A DNA stretch of 64,000 bases, from NCBI RefSeq assembly GCF_946151075.1, contig NZ_OX267715.1, positions 1-64,000 on the forward strand. The letters run 5' to 3'. Within the stretch, counting starts at the first letter, position 1, and the number at the start of each line of letters is the position of its first letter. A program made the translations under genes and the position numbers. This DNA comes from Neobacillus sp. Marseille-Q6967. Its GTDB lineage: Bacteria > Bacillota > Bacilli > Bacillales > Cytobacillaceae. The notes under the pieces were generated by a model. It was not told where the DNA came from and searched no databases. It was given only the letters and a program-made list of their open reading frames with translations. This document shows, one piece after another, positions 9,964 through 19,185 of the stretch.

Positions 9964-10260
9964 ATGCAAGGATTAGGTTCATTGATTCCATTAATTTTAA
10001 TGTTTGTTTTGTTTTATTTCCTGTTAATTCGTCCGCAGCAGAAACGTACGAAAGCGGTACAACAAATGCAGAACGAATTAAAGAAAGGTGATAAAATCGT
10101 CACGATTGGCGGTTTACACGGGTTTATTGATTCAATCGATGAAAATAAAGTTGTAATTAAATGTGGAGATGGAAGCCGTCTTACATATGACCGAAATGCA
10201 ATTCGGGAAGTAACAGAAGCTGCAAAAACTTCAACTTCAGAAGTTTCTTTAGAAAAGTAA
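9964..10260 (+). CDS. yajC: YajC, preprotein translocase accessory subunit
   Basis: 98 residues. One N-terminal transmembrane helix (about 5-25) ends at the conserved LIRPQQKR motif; a small cytosolic domain (KKGDKIVTIGGLHG, about 40-85) follows. It associates with SecDF and SecYEG. It sits last in the queA-tgt-yajC run and a terminator follows; secDF lies 3.4 kb downstream. Confidence 0.95.
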   Translation: MQGLGSLIPLILMFVLFYFLLIRPQQKRTKAVQQMQNELKKGDKIVTIGGLHGFIDSIDENKVVIKCGDGSRLTYDRNAIREVTEAAKTSTSEVSLEK

Positions 10261-10270
10261 TAGTTAAATT

Positions 10271-10308
10271 AAAAAGAAGTCCTCAAAGTCGAGGGCTTCC
10301 TTTTTTTT
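10271..10308. terminator. Bidirectional terminator between yajC and the TIGR04086 gene
   Basis: AAGTCCTC and GAGGGCTT form a stem flanked by an A-tract on the left and a T8 tract on the right, serving both convergent genes. Confidence 0.85.
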
Positions 10309-10699
10309 ACGCTGCTGTACGGGAATTATTCGTTGAGATATTGACTCCAAGGATTCCACCCATCATGGCAATTAGGGTATAGCAGATATGGTAAATGATT
10401 TGTTCAAAATTGAATAGGCTGTCATAGCCGAGCCATTGGAACAAGAAGACAATAAAACTATAAATTAACCCTGTTAAACCGCCAATTAGCCATCCCTTTT
10501 GTTTTCTTTTTCCTCCAGATAAAAATCCGCCGCCGAACAATCCTATAAACGAAAATGTAGTTATAACATATTGAAGTGACGATTCGCTGACAGATGTAAA
10601 TTTAAGGATGGTGGCGAAAATTAAACTGCTGACAATGGCAAATACGAAGATAAAAATTAACCCGTACAATATCGATGTACCAAAGCTTTTTGATTCGAT
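10307..10699 (-). CDS. TIGR04086 family membrane protein (YrzE position)
   Basis: Four predicted transmembrane helices with the family's GGFLSGGKRKQKGWLIGG loop and LIYSFIVFLFQWLGYD segment. The start is unusual. The first conventional start in frame is TTG at 10669, which has no ribosome binding site. A clear GGGGGAG (complement of 10705-10711) sits five bases before an in-frame ATC at 10699, giving ESKSFGTSILYGLIF at the N-terminus, which looks like a proper family N-terminus. I therefore place the start at the ATC; the conservative alternative is 10307-10669. Function unknown. It is convergent with yajC. Confidence 0.8.
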   Translation of the reverse strand: MESKSFGTSILYGLIFIFVFAIVSSLIFATILKFTSVSESSLQYVITTFSFIGLFGGGFLSGGKRKQKGWLIGGLTGLIYSFIVFLFQWLGYDSLFNFEQIIYHICYTLIAMMGGILGVNISTNNSRTAA

Positions 10700-10906
10700 C
10701 TTTCTCTCCCCCTTTTGTCACCTTATCTTTAAGAGTATGGCTCCCAAGATAAACAGAATCTTACTTAGTACAAGCATATTCCTGAGTATTAAAAATAGAA
10801 TAAAAATTTATATGTTTTTTAAAGGTGATTTGGAATATTATTCCGTTAATGATTCTCCGCCGCCTGCAAACAATAAGGTAGAATGCACAAAAAAGGGGAG
10901 ACAATC

Positions 10907-11569
10907 GTGGAATTATACACTTTGATTATACTGCGGACTATCTTTTTTTACGTTTTAATCCTTATTATTTTTCGATTGATGGGAAAGCGGGAAATCGGGG
11001 AATTAAGTGTCCTTGATTTAGTCGTTTTTATAATGATCGGGGAACTGGCAATCGTCGGGATTGATGATGTAGAAATGAATGTAATGAGGCCAGCTGTTCC
11101 AATGATGGTATTGATGGCGATTCAGATTATTTTGTCAATTATCTCATTAAAAAGTAAAAGATTCCGCGACTTGGTTGATGGAAAACCTTGTGTAATAATC
11201 AATCGTGGAAAGATTGATGAAGATGCTATGAGAAAACAACGATATAATTTTGATGATTTACTCACACAATTAAGAGAAAAGGATATACGCAGCATTGCCG
11301 ATGTTGAATTTGCGATTTTAGAATCCTCCGGAAGTTTATCCGTGATTCAAAAAATGGATAATGATAACGGTGAACCAAAAGAAGGAGATATTACGATTCC
11401 TTTAATCATTGATGGAAGGATAGAAGATGATCATTTAGCGAGAATCAACAAAACCAACCTTTGGCTCCGTCAAGAACTGAAGAAGAGAGGTTATCGGGAT
11501 GTGAAGAAAATCTCTTTCTGCAGTTACGAAAATGGAAAATTCTTTATAGACATCATGGACGAGGAGTAA
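10907..11569 (+). CDS. DUF421 (YetF/YrbG-type) membrane protein
   Basis: 220 residues from GTG 10907, preceded by AAAAGGGGAG; an ATG at 10883 upstream of this site is unlikely. Three N-terminal transmembrane helices, with the family motif GKREIGELSVLDLVVFIM between the first two, are followed by a cytosolic alpha/beta domain (VDGKPCVIINRGKI, about 80-220). The position before spoVB matches B. subtilis yrbG. The biochemical role of the family is unclear. Confidence 0.88.
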   Translation: MELYTLIILRTIFFYVLILIIFRLMGKREIGELSVLDLVVFIMIGELAIVGIDDVEMNVMRPAVPMMVLMAIQIILSIISLKSKRFRDLVDGKPCVIINRGKIDEDAMRKQRYNFDDLLTQLREKDIRSIADVEFAILESSGSLSVIQKMDNDNGEPKEGDITIPLIIDGRIEDDHLARINKTNLWLRQELKKRGYRDVKKISFCSYENGKFFIDIMDEE

Positions 11570-11598
11570 AAAAGACACACAGATGCGTGTCTTTTTTA
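11568..11598. terminator. Bidirectional terminator between the DUF421 gene and spoVB
   Basis: AAAAAAGACAC is paired with GTGTCTTTTTT. It begins in the DUF421 stop codon and ends at the spoVB stop codon. Confidence 0.88.
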
Positions 11599-13143
11599 AG
11601 CGAAAATGGCCCGAATTATGGGGATTCTTTTAAGTTCTTCTCTTTTTATCAATCCTGTTAGAATGAGCAGAATGATATAAACGACTGACATTCCGGAAGC
11701 GCTTGTCAGAACTCTAACCACTAAATGTTCTCCAATTAAAATATGTTCAAATAACCAGTACCCAATCCAGGCGGAAGCGCCCATAATCACAAAGCCGCTT
11801 ACATAATCACGAATATAAAAGGTGAAGGATATTTTCTTTAGAACAGTGGCAAAGTGGAGTATGGTGACTAAAACAAAGCCGACCATAATTCCTAATGCAA
11901 CACCGTTAATTCCAAATGCAGCTTGTGAGGCTAAGGCGAAAATGACTGCTGTTTTAACAACCGCGCCAATCAGGCTGTTAATCATCGCAGCTCTTGCCAA
12001 ATTCAATGCTTGTAATACTGCCTGCAGTGGCCCTTGATAATAATAGAATAAAAAGAATGGTGCCATAAGCCGGATAAAGTGTGATCCCTTTGAGGAGCCA
12101 TACATGAGCTCCATTAATGGATCAGCCAGGACATATAAAACAATAACCGACAACCCGCCCGTTAAAAAGGCAAAGCGTAATGCCTGCTGAAGCCGGTGTT
12201 CAATTAGTTGCTTATTATTTTGTGAATTGGCTTCACTAATTGCCGGGACAAGTGATGTGGCTAACGAGTAGGTGACAAACGACGGCAGTAATAGTAACGG
12301 CATTGCAAAACCTGTTAGGGCACCATATTGTTTTGTCGCAGCGGCTGCGGCAACACCGGCAAGGGCTAAGCTATGAGCCACGACAATCGGTTCAAAAAAC
12401 CAGGATACCGAGCCAATCATCCGGCTGCCCATAGTAGGTAAAGCTATTTCCATTAATTCTTTAAAGGTGTTTTTTCCGGATTGAACAAATTGAAAAAAGT
12501 TCTTCCGAAGTTTAAATCGTTTCTTCATTTTGAAAGCAGTCATTAGATAGATTAAAGAGACAATTTCACCAGCCACCGCTGCCACCATCGCTGCAGCTGC
12601 AGCGTACTCTACACCATATGGGAGGAAGGCTTGTGTTAAGACCGCAATCAAGGTAATTCTCATCAACTGTTCAATTACTTGAGAAACCGCAGATGGCCGC
12701 ATGTTCTGTCTGCCTTGAAAATATCCTCTTAACACCGATGAAATCGCGATAACAGGTATGACCGGTGCGATTGCTACTAAAGGATAATAGGTTCTCTCAT
12801 CGGTAAATAAAGTGGTTGATAGATATGGAGCCAGTAAGATCAGGGCCGGTGTAAAAATAAGTGACAGTGATATCGTAATGGCCAGTGAAACGACAAGGAT
12901 TTTTTTTATTTCAGCATAATTTCCTTTTGCTTCTGCTTCCGCAATGTTTTTCGAGATTGCAACCGGCAGCCCCATTTGCGTAAGGGTTACAACCAAGATA
13001 AAGGTAGGGTAGGCCATCATATAAAGGCCGACACCTTCTTCCCCAATACTTCTTGCAATAACAATTCTGTTGATGAAACCTAGAACTCTTGTAATTAATC
13101 CTGCTATTAATAGGATAAAGGTCCCTTTTAAAAACTTCGACAT
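11596..13143 (-). CDS. spoVB: SpoVB, stage V sporulation polysaccharide/lipid-II flippase-like protein
   Basis: 515 residues from ATG 13143, seven bases after AGGTGGG; a GTG at 13155 would sit inside that site. A polytopic MOP/MATE-superfamily exporter with about 14 transmembrane helices. It opens with the conserved FLKGTFILLIAGLITRVLGF and contains VLRGYFQGRQNM. In B. subtilis SpoVB is needed for spore cortex peptidoglycan synthesis. It is convergent with the DUF421 gene and divergent from comN, as in B. subtilis. Confidence 0.93.
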   Translation of the reverse strand: MSKFLKGTFILLIAGLITRVLGFINRIVIARSIGEEGVGLYMMAYPTFILVVTLTQMGLPVAISKNIAEAEAKGNYAEIKKILVVSLAITISLSLIFTPALILLAPYLSTTLFTDERTYYPLVAIAPVIPVIAISSVLRGYFQGRQNMRPSAVSQVIEQLMRITLIAVLTQAFLPYGVEYAAAAAMVAAVAGEIVSLIYLMTAFKMKKRFKLRKNFFQFVQSGKNTFKELMEIALPTMGSRMIGSVSWFFEPIVVAHSLALAGVAAAAATKQYGALTGFAMPLLLLPSFVTYSLATSLVPAISEANSQNNKQLIEHRLQQALRFAFLTGGLSVIVLYVLADPLMELMYGSSKGSHFIRLMAPFFLFYYYQGPLQAVLQALNLARAAMINSLIGAVVKTAVIFALASQAAFGINGVALGIMVGFVLVTILHFATVLKKISFTFYIRDYVSGFVIMGASAWIGYWLFEHILIGEHLVVRVLTSASGMSVVYIILLILTGLIKREELKRIPIIRAIFA

Positions 13144-13274
13144 CCTACTTCCCACCTTCTCAAAAAAGAAGAATTCATATACAATTATCTATATGCATCA
13201 AGGTGGACAAAGCATGACAAGGTGTTTATTTTTTACATGAGATTTGGACAAATATGTCCTGGGAGGAAGCTAAG

Positions 13275-13571
13275 ATGGAGAAGAGCCACGCGTATAATTA
13301 TTTTCGCCCTGAGGTAGCGCCAGCATTAAAAAGCAAGATTGAAGAGTTTCGCCTGCTTGGTTATGATGCCGTTTCCGAGAACGAGCTTTGGGATTTTTTA
13401 ATTAAAAAAAGGTGGAAGAAAGTAAAGGACGAAAAAAAGCTTTACGAAATCGTGGACGATATTCTTTCTGTAAAAGTTAGCGATTACATAAGTTATACAA
13501 CGATTAATACCTATAAAAATCATGATTTTAATCTTGATGATGAAAATGAATGGAAAGAGCTTTTAAAATAA
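13275..13571 (+). CDS. comN: ComN, post-transcriptional regulator
   Basis: 98 residues from ATG 13275 (GGGAGGA eight bases upstream); an in-frame ATG at 13254 precedes that site. Highly charged, helical and soluble, with the family stretch LWDFLIKKRWKK. In B. subtilis ComN (YrzD) promotes comE mRNA accumulation and septal localisation. The location between spoVB and secDF is the same as in B. subtilis. Confidence 0.87.
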   Translation: MEKSHAYNYFRPEVAPALKSKIEEFRLLGYDAVSENELWDFLIKKRWKKVKDEKKLYEIVDDILSVKVSDYISYTTINTYKNHDFNLDDENEWKELLK

Positions 13572-13604
13572 TGTTAATAGACACTAAATTAACTTTTTAT
13601 TAAA

Positions 13605-13633
13605 TTGACAGTCTTTGTAACTTATTTCATAAT
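13605..13633 (+). promoter_or_regulatory. Predicted sigma-A promoter of secDF
   Basis: TTGACA at 13605-13610, a 17-bp spacer and CATAAT at 13628-13633, in the 148-bp gap before secDF. Confidence 0.7.
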
Positions 13634-13719
13634 AAAACCAATGACTTTCTAACATTATTTTTTATATAAGGCTTTACGCAGCATGTTTTGTTTTAAGCCC
13701 TAAGGAGGAGCAGTACTTA

Positions 13720-15984
13720 ATGGTTAAACGCAGTAGAATTATCGCTTTCCTTTTAGTTGTTATACTAATTGGAAGTACAATGGGAATTACTTCAAATGGA
13801 ATTTTAAAAGACATTAAACTTGGATTAGATCTTCAAGGCGGTTTTGAGGTTTTATATGAAGTAGAACCTGCAAAAAAAGGTCAGAAAATAGACAAAGAAA
13901 CGATGGCCAGCACAGCCGAGGCCCTTGACAGAAGGATAAATGTTCTTGGAGTCAGTGAGCCTAATATCCAGATTGAAGGGGAGAATCGAATTCGGGTTCA
14001 GCTTGCTGGTGTAACCGATCAAAATGAAGCACGCGAGATTTTATCGACCCAGGCAAACCTGACCTTCCGTGATGCAAATGACCGTCTTATGATGGATGGG
14101 ACTGACTTAGCAGAAAATGGTGCGAAGCAAACATTTGATGAAAATGGGGCGCCAAGTGTCTCTCTTAAATTAAAAAGTGCGGACAAGTTTAAAGAAGTAA
14201 CAACTGAAATCGTTAACATGGCTCCGAATAATGTTCTTGTTATTTGGCTTGATTTTGAAGAGGGGAAGGACTCCTTCAAAGCAGAGATTGCAAAAGAAGA
14301 CCCTAAATTCTTATCCGCACCAACTGTAAATGAGATATTTAACCAAAATACCGTTTCAATCGTAGGCAGTTTTACTGCTGAAGAAGCACAGCAATTAGCA
14401 TCACTCCTTAATGCAGGCGCTCTTCCAGTGAAACTAAATGAAGTTTATTCTACTTCTGTTGGAGCTAAATTTGGTGAGCAGGCACTAAACGAGACAGTTT
14501 TAGCTGGAATTATCGGGATTGCCATTATCTATTTATTCATGCTGTTTTATTATCGCTTCCCAGGATTTATTGCGATCGTCACATTATCCATCTATATTTA
14601 TCTAGTACTGTTAGTATTCGATTGGATGAATGCAGTACTGACCCTGCCGGGTATTGCAGCATTAATTCTCGGGGTCGGTATGGCGGTGGATGCCAATATC
14701 ATCACCTATGAACGGATTAGGGAAGAAATAAAAGTTGGAAAAACAATAAAGTCAGCTTTCCAAGCTGGAAGCAAAAGCTCATTTTCTTCGATTATTGACG
14801 CGAACCTGACTACAATTTTAACGGCAGCAGTTTTGTTCTTCTATGGGACAAGTTCCGTAAAAGGGTTTGCAACAACGTTAATTGTCAGCATTTTAATGAG
14901 CTTCGTAACGGCCGTATTTGGATCCCGTATATTCTTAGGGATGTGGGTAAACAGTGGAATATTGAATAAAAAGCCGGGCTGGTTTGGTGTTAAGAAAGCA
15001 GATATTAAAGATATTGCGGAAAACTATGATACACTTGACCTCCCAACACGCTGGGACCGATTTGATTTTGTTAAGGTTCGTAAATTATTTTTCATTATTT
15101 CCGGTGCTCTTCTTGGTGTAGGTTTAGTCATTCTTCTTATTTTTCGTCTAAATCTTTCAATTGATTTTACACAAGGGACACGAATTGAAGTATTGTCTGA
15201 TACATCATTGACAACTGAAAAAGTGGAACAAGCTTTAGATAGAGTTGGAATTCAAACAGATGATATTTTGATTTCCGGAGAGAATAATGAAATTGCATCT
15301 GCCAGAATAAAAGATGTTTTATCTAAAGACGAGATTGCTGATTTGAAAGCTGATTTTAAAAAGGAATTTGGTTCGGAGCCAAATGTAAGTACTGTTTCTC
15401 CAACTGTTGGAAAAGAAATAGCAAAAAACGCGGTTATTGCTTTAATTATCGCCAGTATCGGTATCATCATTTATGTAACGATACGATTTGAAATGGCGAT
15501 GGCAGTAGCTGCCATTGTCTCCTTGCTGCATGACGCGTTTTTCATGATCGTTTTTTTCAGTATCACAAGACTCGAGGTTGATTTAACATTTATTGCGGCT
15601 GTTTTAACGATAGTTGGTTACTCCATCAATGATACAATCGTTACCTTTGACCGCATGCGTGAGAACCTCCATAAGAAGAAGCGTCTAAAAACATTTGACG
15701 ATATTGCAGAGGTTGTAAACGTGAGTTTACGCCAGACGTTAACCCGTTCTTTTAACACAGTTTTGACTGTAACCTTTACCATTATTGCTCTGATCATATT
15801 CGGCAGTGAGAGCATCCGTAATTTCTCTATTGCGATGTTCGTTGGATTAATTTCTGGTGTTTACTCATCTGTCTTTATCGCTACAAACCTTTGGGTTGTA
15901 CTTAAAGCGAAAGAGCTTAAAAAGAAAGGGACCATCAAAACCGTTAAAGAAAAAAGAGTATACTCTGATGAGCCTCAAGTATAA
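13720..15984 (+). CDS. secDF: SecDF, fused protein-export membrane protein
   Basis: 754 residues: SecD and SecF are fused in one chain, as in Bacillus. The SecD half has one N-terminal helix, the periplasmic P1 domain (GLDLQGGFEVLYEVEP, then LDRRINVLGVSEP) and five membrane helices (IAALILGVGMAVDANIITYERIREE). The SecF half begins near residue 445 (RWDRFDFVKVRKLFF) and repeats the motif as VGYSINDTIVTFDRMRENL. It uses proton motive force to help pull secreted proteins off SecA-SecYEG. A strong terminator follows directly. Confidence 0.97.
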   Translation: MVKRSRIIAFLLVVILIGSTMGITSNGILKDIKLGLDLQGGFEVLYEVEPAKKGQKIDKETMASTAEALDRRINVLGVSEPNIQIEGENRIRVQLAGVTDQNEAREILSTQANLTFRDANDRLMMDGTDLAENGAKQTFDENGAPSVSLKLKSADKFKEVTTEIVNMAPNNVLVIWLDFEEGKDSFKAEIAKEDPKFLSAPTVNEIFNQNTVSIVGSFTAEEAQQLASLLNAGALPVKLNEVYSTSVGAKFGEQALNETVLAGIIGIAIIYLFMLFYYRFPGFIAIVTLSIYIYLVLLVFDWMNAVLTLPGIAALILGVGMAVDANIITYERIREEIKVGKTIKSAFQAGSKSSFSSIIDANLTTILTAAVLFFYGTSSVKGFATTLIVSILMSFVTAVFGSRIFLGMWVNSGILNKKPGWFGVKKADIKDIAENYDTLDLPTRWDRFDFVKVRKLFFIISGALLGVGLVILLIFRLNLSIDFTQGTRIEVLSDTSLTTEKVEQALDRVGIQTDDILISGENNEIASARIKDVLSKDEIADLKADFKKEFGSEPNVSTVSPTVGKEIAKNAVIALIIASIGIIIYVTIRFEMAMAVAAIVSLLHDAFFMIVFFSITRLEVDLTFIAAVLTIVGYSINDTIVTFDRMRENLHKKKRLKTFDDIAEVVNVSLRQTLTRSFNTVLTVTFTIIALIIFGSESIRNFSIAMFVGLISGVYSSVFIATNLWVVLKAKELKKKGTIKTVKEKRVYSDEPQV

Positions 15985-16017
15985 AAAGAAAACCGCTCTG
16001 CGGTTTTCTTTTTTATT
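15983..16017 (+). terminator. Terminator after secDF
   Basis: AAAAAGAAAACCGC paired with GCGGTTTTCTTTTTT across a four-base loop. Confidence 0.9.
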
Positions 16018-16020
16018 TCA

Positions 16021-16049
16021 TTGAACTGCGATTCATGTTTCTGTATAAT
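16021..16049 (+). promoter_or_regulatory. Predicted sigma-A promoter of recJ-apt
   Basis: TTGAAC 16021-16026, a 17-bp spacer, TATAAT 16044-16049, located 24 bases before the recJ start. Confidence 0.78.
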
Positions 16050-16072
16050 AGTAAAGTCTGAGGGGTGAACGC

Positions 16073-18427
16073 ATGTTAAAGTCGAAAACGAGATGGAATG
16101 TTCGTAAATCTGATCAACAACTAGTTAAAACTCTTGAAGAAGAATTGAAAATAACGCCTCTTGTTGCGTCGATGCTTGTCAACCGCGGATTAGATACCGT
16201 TGATTCTGCACGGTCTTTTTTATTTGGCAACGAACAATTTCATGACCCTTACCTTTTAAAAGGCATGGATTTAGCCGTAAATCGTATTCGGAAAGCAATA
16301 GAAAATCAAGAACCTATTCTTATTTTTGGTGATTATGATGCAGATGGAGTCAGCAGTACATCGGTTTTAATGATTACTTTGTTGGAATTAGGTGCAAATG
16401 TAGAATTTTATATCCCTAACCGTTTCACGGAAGGATATGGACCGAATGAGCCTGCCTTTCGTCATGCTGCTGAAAAAGGAATAAAATTAATTATTACTGT
16501 TGATACAGGAATTTCTGCGATACATGAAGCAAATGTAGCAAAAGAACTGGGACTTGATCTTATTATTACAGATCATCATGAGCCCGGTCCGATTTTGCCG
16601 GAAGCTTTGGCCATTATCCATCCAAAACTTCCGGGCAGTCTATATCCGTTTCGCGAGCTTGCCGGTGTCGGTGTAGCATTTAAATTAGCACATGCATTAT
16701 ATGAAAAAGTGCCAGAGCATTTGCTTGAAATTGCAGTCATCGGAACCATTGCCGATTTAGTCTCACTAAAAGGTGAAAATCGGCTGATTGCAAAAAAAGG
16801 CTTGGAAAAATTGAAGGTAACGAGGAATATCGGCCTTAAAGCTATTTTTAAAGTAGCTGGTGTCGATCTCCAAACGATCAATGAAGAAACAATTGGGTTT
16901 ACTCTTGCCCCAAGAATCAATGCAGTAGGGCGTTTAGAAGATGCAGATATGGCCGTACAGCTTTTGCTGACGAAGGATCCATTAGAAGCAGAAGAATTAG
17001 CAGCGGAAATGGATGATCTAAACAAAACGAGACAATCAATCGTTAATGAAATCACTACTGAGGCTATTGAACAAGTAGAAAATAATTACCCTGTTGATTC
17101 AAACTCCGTTCTTGTAATTGGTAAAGAGGGTTGGAACGCAGGTGTAATTGGAATTGTAGCTTCCCGTCTTGTGGAAAAGTTTTACCGGCCGACGATTGTG
17201 TTAAGTTACGATCAGGAAAAAGGCTTGGCAAAGGGTTCTGCACGAAGTATTGCCGGCTTCGACCTGTTTCAAAATTTATCAACCTGCCGTGATATCCTGC
17301 CGCATTTCGGGGGTCATCCAATGGCCGCGGGCATGACCTTAAAGCTTGAGGATGTTTCAGAACTTCGTAACAGATTAAATGAACTGGCCGTACAGCAGTT
17401 AACAGAGGAAGATTTTATTCCGATTACAAATCTTGACCATGAAGTCTGCCTTGGAGAAATCAGTTTATCATCATTAGAAGAAATGAGTCTCATGGCGCCC
17501 TTCGGGATGGACAATCCTAAACCGAAGGTATTAATCAATAATGTTGAAATATCCACGATGAGGAAAATCGGCAGTGACCACAATCATTTAAAAATGATTG
17601 TGAATGAAAATGGTGCAAATTTAGATGGAATCGGCTTTGGATTGGGTTCTTTAGCCGATCATATTTCACCGGCTGCAAAAATTTCATTGATTGGTGAATT
17701 AGCTGTCAATGAGTGGAATAATATCCGTAAACCACAAATTTTTATTCAGGATATGGCCGTTACATCATGGCAGCTGTTTGATCATCGAGGGGTAAAACGT
17801 TTAAACACAATGATCCATACTGTTCCAAAAGAAAATCGGAAGTACGTTATTTTTAACAAAGAGCAGCTTAACGTGATCGATCCTTTGATAAAAAGTGAGG
17901 TTGTGCATATTCAGGATACAGAGGAAGCCAAGGCTTTTAAAAGTAAAGGGGCTAACGTTGTCCTTGTTGACCTCCCGCCTTCAAAAGAATTGCTTCGTTC
18001 TTTATTTCTTGGAAAACAGCCCGAACGTATTTATGCCTATTTTTATAAAGAAAATAGTGACTTTTTTAGTACGGTGCCAACCAGGGACCACTTTAAATGG
18101 TTTTATGGCTTTTTATTAAAAAAGGGAAATATCGATTTGGGACGCTATGCAGCGGATATTGCCAAACATCGAGGATGGTCACAGGAAACAATTATCTTTA
18201 TGTCTAAGGTGTTTTCTGAACTCGAATTTGTTACAATAAACAATGGTTTTATTACACTGAATAAACATGCGCAGAAGCGTGACCTAACTGATTCCGCTAC
18301 GTATCAGATGAAACAGGCCCAATATGCCCTGGAAAGAGATTTATTATTTTCTTCTTACCAGCAGCTAAAGAGTTGGTTTGATCAAATCATCGAGGAGTCA
18401 GTTACAATTGAGGAGGCAGTTATATAA
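16073..18427 (+). CDS. recJ: RecJ, single-stranded-DNA-specific 5'-3' exonuclease
   Basis: 784 residues. DHH/DHHA1 phosphoesterase core with the manganese-binding motifs [10 protein letters not shown] (about 85) and TDHHEPG (about 165), then the [11 protein letters not shown] motif of the DHHA1/OB region (about 420). A long C-terminal extension (about 560-784) is typical of Firmicute RecJ. It resects DNA in recombination and mismatch repair. ATG 16073 follows GAGGGGTG. The last base of its stop is the first base of the apt start. Confidence 0.95.
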   Translation: MLKSKTRWNVRKSDQQLVKTLEEELKITPLVASMLVNRGLDTVDSARSFLFGNEQFHDPYLLKGMDLAVNRIRKAIENQEPILIFGDYDADGVSSTSVLMITLLELGANVEFYIPNRFTEGYGPNEPAFRHAAEKGIKLIITVDTGISAIHEANVAKELGLDLIITDHHEPGPILPEALAIIHPKLPGSLYPFRELAGVGVAFKLAHALYEKVPEHLLEIAVIGTIADLVSLKGENRLIAKKGLEKLKVTRNIGLKAIFKVAGVDLQTINEETIGFTLAPRINAVGRLEDADMAVQLLLTKDPLEAEELAAEMDDLNKTRQSIVNEITTEAIEQVENNYPVDSNSVLVIGKEGWNAGVIGIVASRLVEKFYRPTIVLSYDQEKGLAKGSARSIAGFDLFQNLSTCRDILPHFGGHPMAAGMTLKLEDVSELRNRLNELAVQQLTEEDFIPITNLDHEVCLGEISLSSLEEMSLMAPFGMDNPKPKVLINNVEISTMRKIGSDHNHLKMIVNENGANLDGIGFGLGSLADHISPAAKISLIGELAVNEWNNIRKPQIFIQDMAVTSWQLFDHRGVKRLNTMIHTVPKENRKYVIFNKEQLNVIDPLIKSEVVHIQDTEEAKAFKSKGANVVLVDLPPSKELLRSLFLGKQPERIYAYFYKENSDFFSTVPTRDHFKWFYGFLLKKGNIDLGRYAADIAKHRGWSQETIIFMSKVFSELEFVTINNGFITLNKHAQKRDLTDSATYQMKQAQYALERDLLFSSYQQLKSWFDQIIEESVTIEEAVI

Positions 18428-18939
18428 TGGATTTAACGCAATTTGTAGCAATAGTACCGGATTATCCAAAACCAGGAATTAAATTTAAAGATATTACTCC
18501 TTTAATGAATGATGGCGAAGCTTATAAGTATGCTACAGATCAGATTGTAGATTACGCGAAAGATAAGAATATTGATTTAATTGTTGGCCCAGAGGCACGT
18601 GGATTTATTATCGGCTGCCCCGTTGCTTATTCTTTAGGAATTGGCTTTGCACCCGTTCGTAAGGAAGGAAAGCTTCCGCGTGAAACTGTTAAAGTCAGCT
18701 ATGGCCTAGAATATGGAAGTGACGTTTTAACCATCCATAAAGATGCGATTAAACCAGGTCAACGCGTCCTAATTACGGATGACCTATTAGCAACAGGCGG
18801 TACAATTGAAGCGACAATTAAATTAGTCGAACAACTTGGCGGCGTTGTCGCTGGAATTGCATTTATCATTGAACTAACTTACCTGGAAGGCCGTAAGAAG
18901 CTTGACGGCTATGACGTTTTAACTTTAATGCATTATTAA
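18427..18939 (+). CDS. apt: Apt, adenine phosphoribosyltransferase
   Basis: 170 residues, standard length. Type I phosphoribosyltransferase salvaging adenine to AMP. Its PRPP-binding loop is [13 protein letters not shown] (about 118-130) and it has the adenine-specific [10 protein letters not shown] (about 58-67). It overlaps the recJ stop codon by one base and has GAGGAGG upstream, so the two are co-translated. Confidence 0.97.
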   Translation: MDLTQFVAIVPDYPKPGIKFKDITPLMNDGEAYKYATDQIVDYAKDKNIDLIVGPEARGFIIGCPVAYSLGIGFAPVRKEGKLPRETVKVSYGLEYGSDVLTIHKDAIKPGQRVLITDDLLATGGTIEATIKLVEQLGGVVAGIAFIIELTYLEGRKKLDGYDVLTLMHY

Positions 18940-18945
18940 GAAACA

Positions 18946-18980
18946 TGGGGGCACTCGCAATCTGAGTGCTCTCTTATTAT
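18946..18980 (+). terminator. Probable terminator after apt
   Basis: A GGCACTC/GAGTGCT stem followed by CTCTTATTAT; the T-run is imperfect. Confidence 0.55.
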
Positions 18981-19053
18981 AAGAAGAAAAGTTAAAAATC
19001 CCCCTGATTTCGACACTTTTTTCTGGAAATACAGAAAAATAAGTGTTAATCCC

Positions 19054-19082
19054 TTTACATCTATTGTTTTTTTTTCGATAAT
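19054..19082 (+). promoter_or_regulatory. Predicted sigma-A promoter of relA
   Basis: TTTACA 19054-19059, 17 bp, GATAAT 19077-19082. It lies about 100 bases before relA. Confidence 0.6.
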
Positions 19083-19185
19083 AGTAACAATCCTTGTAAC
19101 TAGTCAAACGAACATGACATTTAATATAGATAAATCTATCCGTTAATAAAATTAAAAATGAGACGATAAAAAAGGTGAGTTTTTT

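Noticed and set aside
10608..10925. 105-codon ORF between TIGR04086 and DUF421 genes
   Set aside because: It overlaps the antisense of the membrane protein gene and the DUF421 ribosome binding site, and has no site of its own.
16576..17055. 159-codon ORF antisense to recJ
   Set aside because: Ser/Ala-rich shadow of the recJ reading frame.
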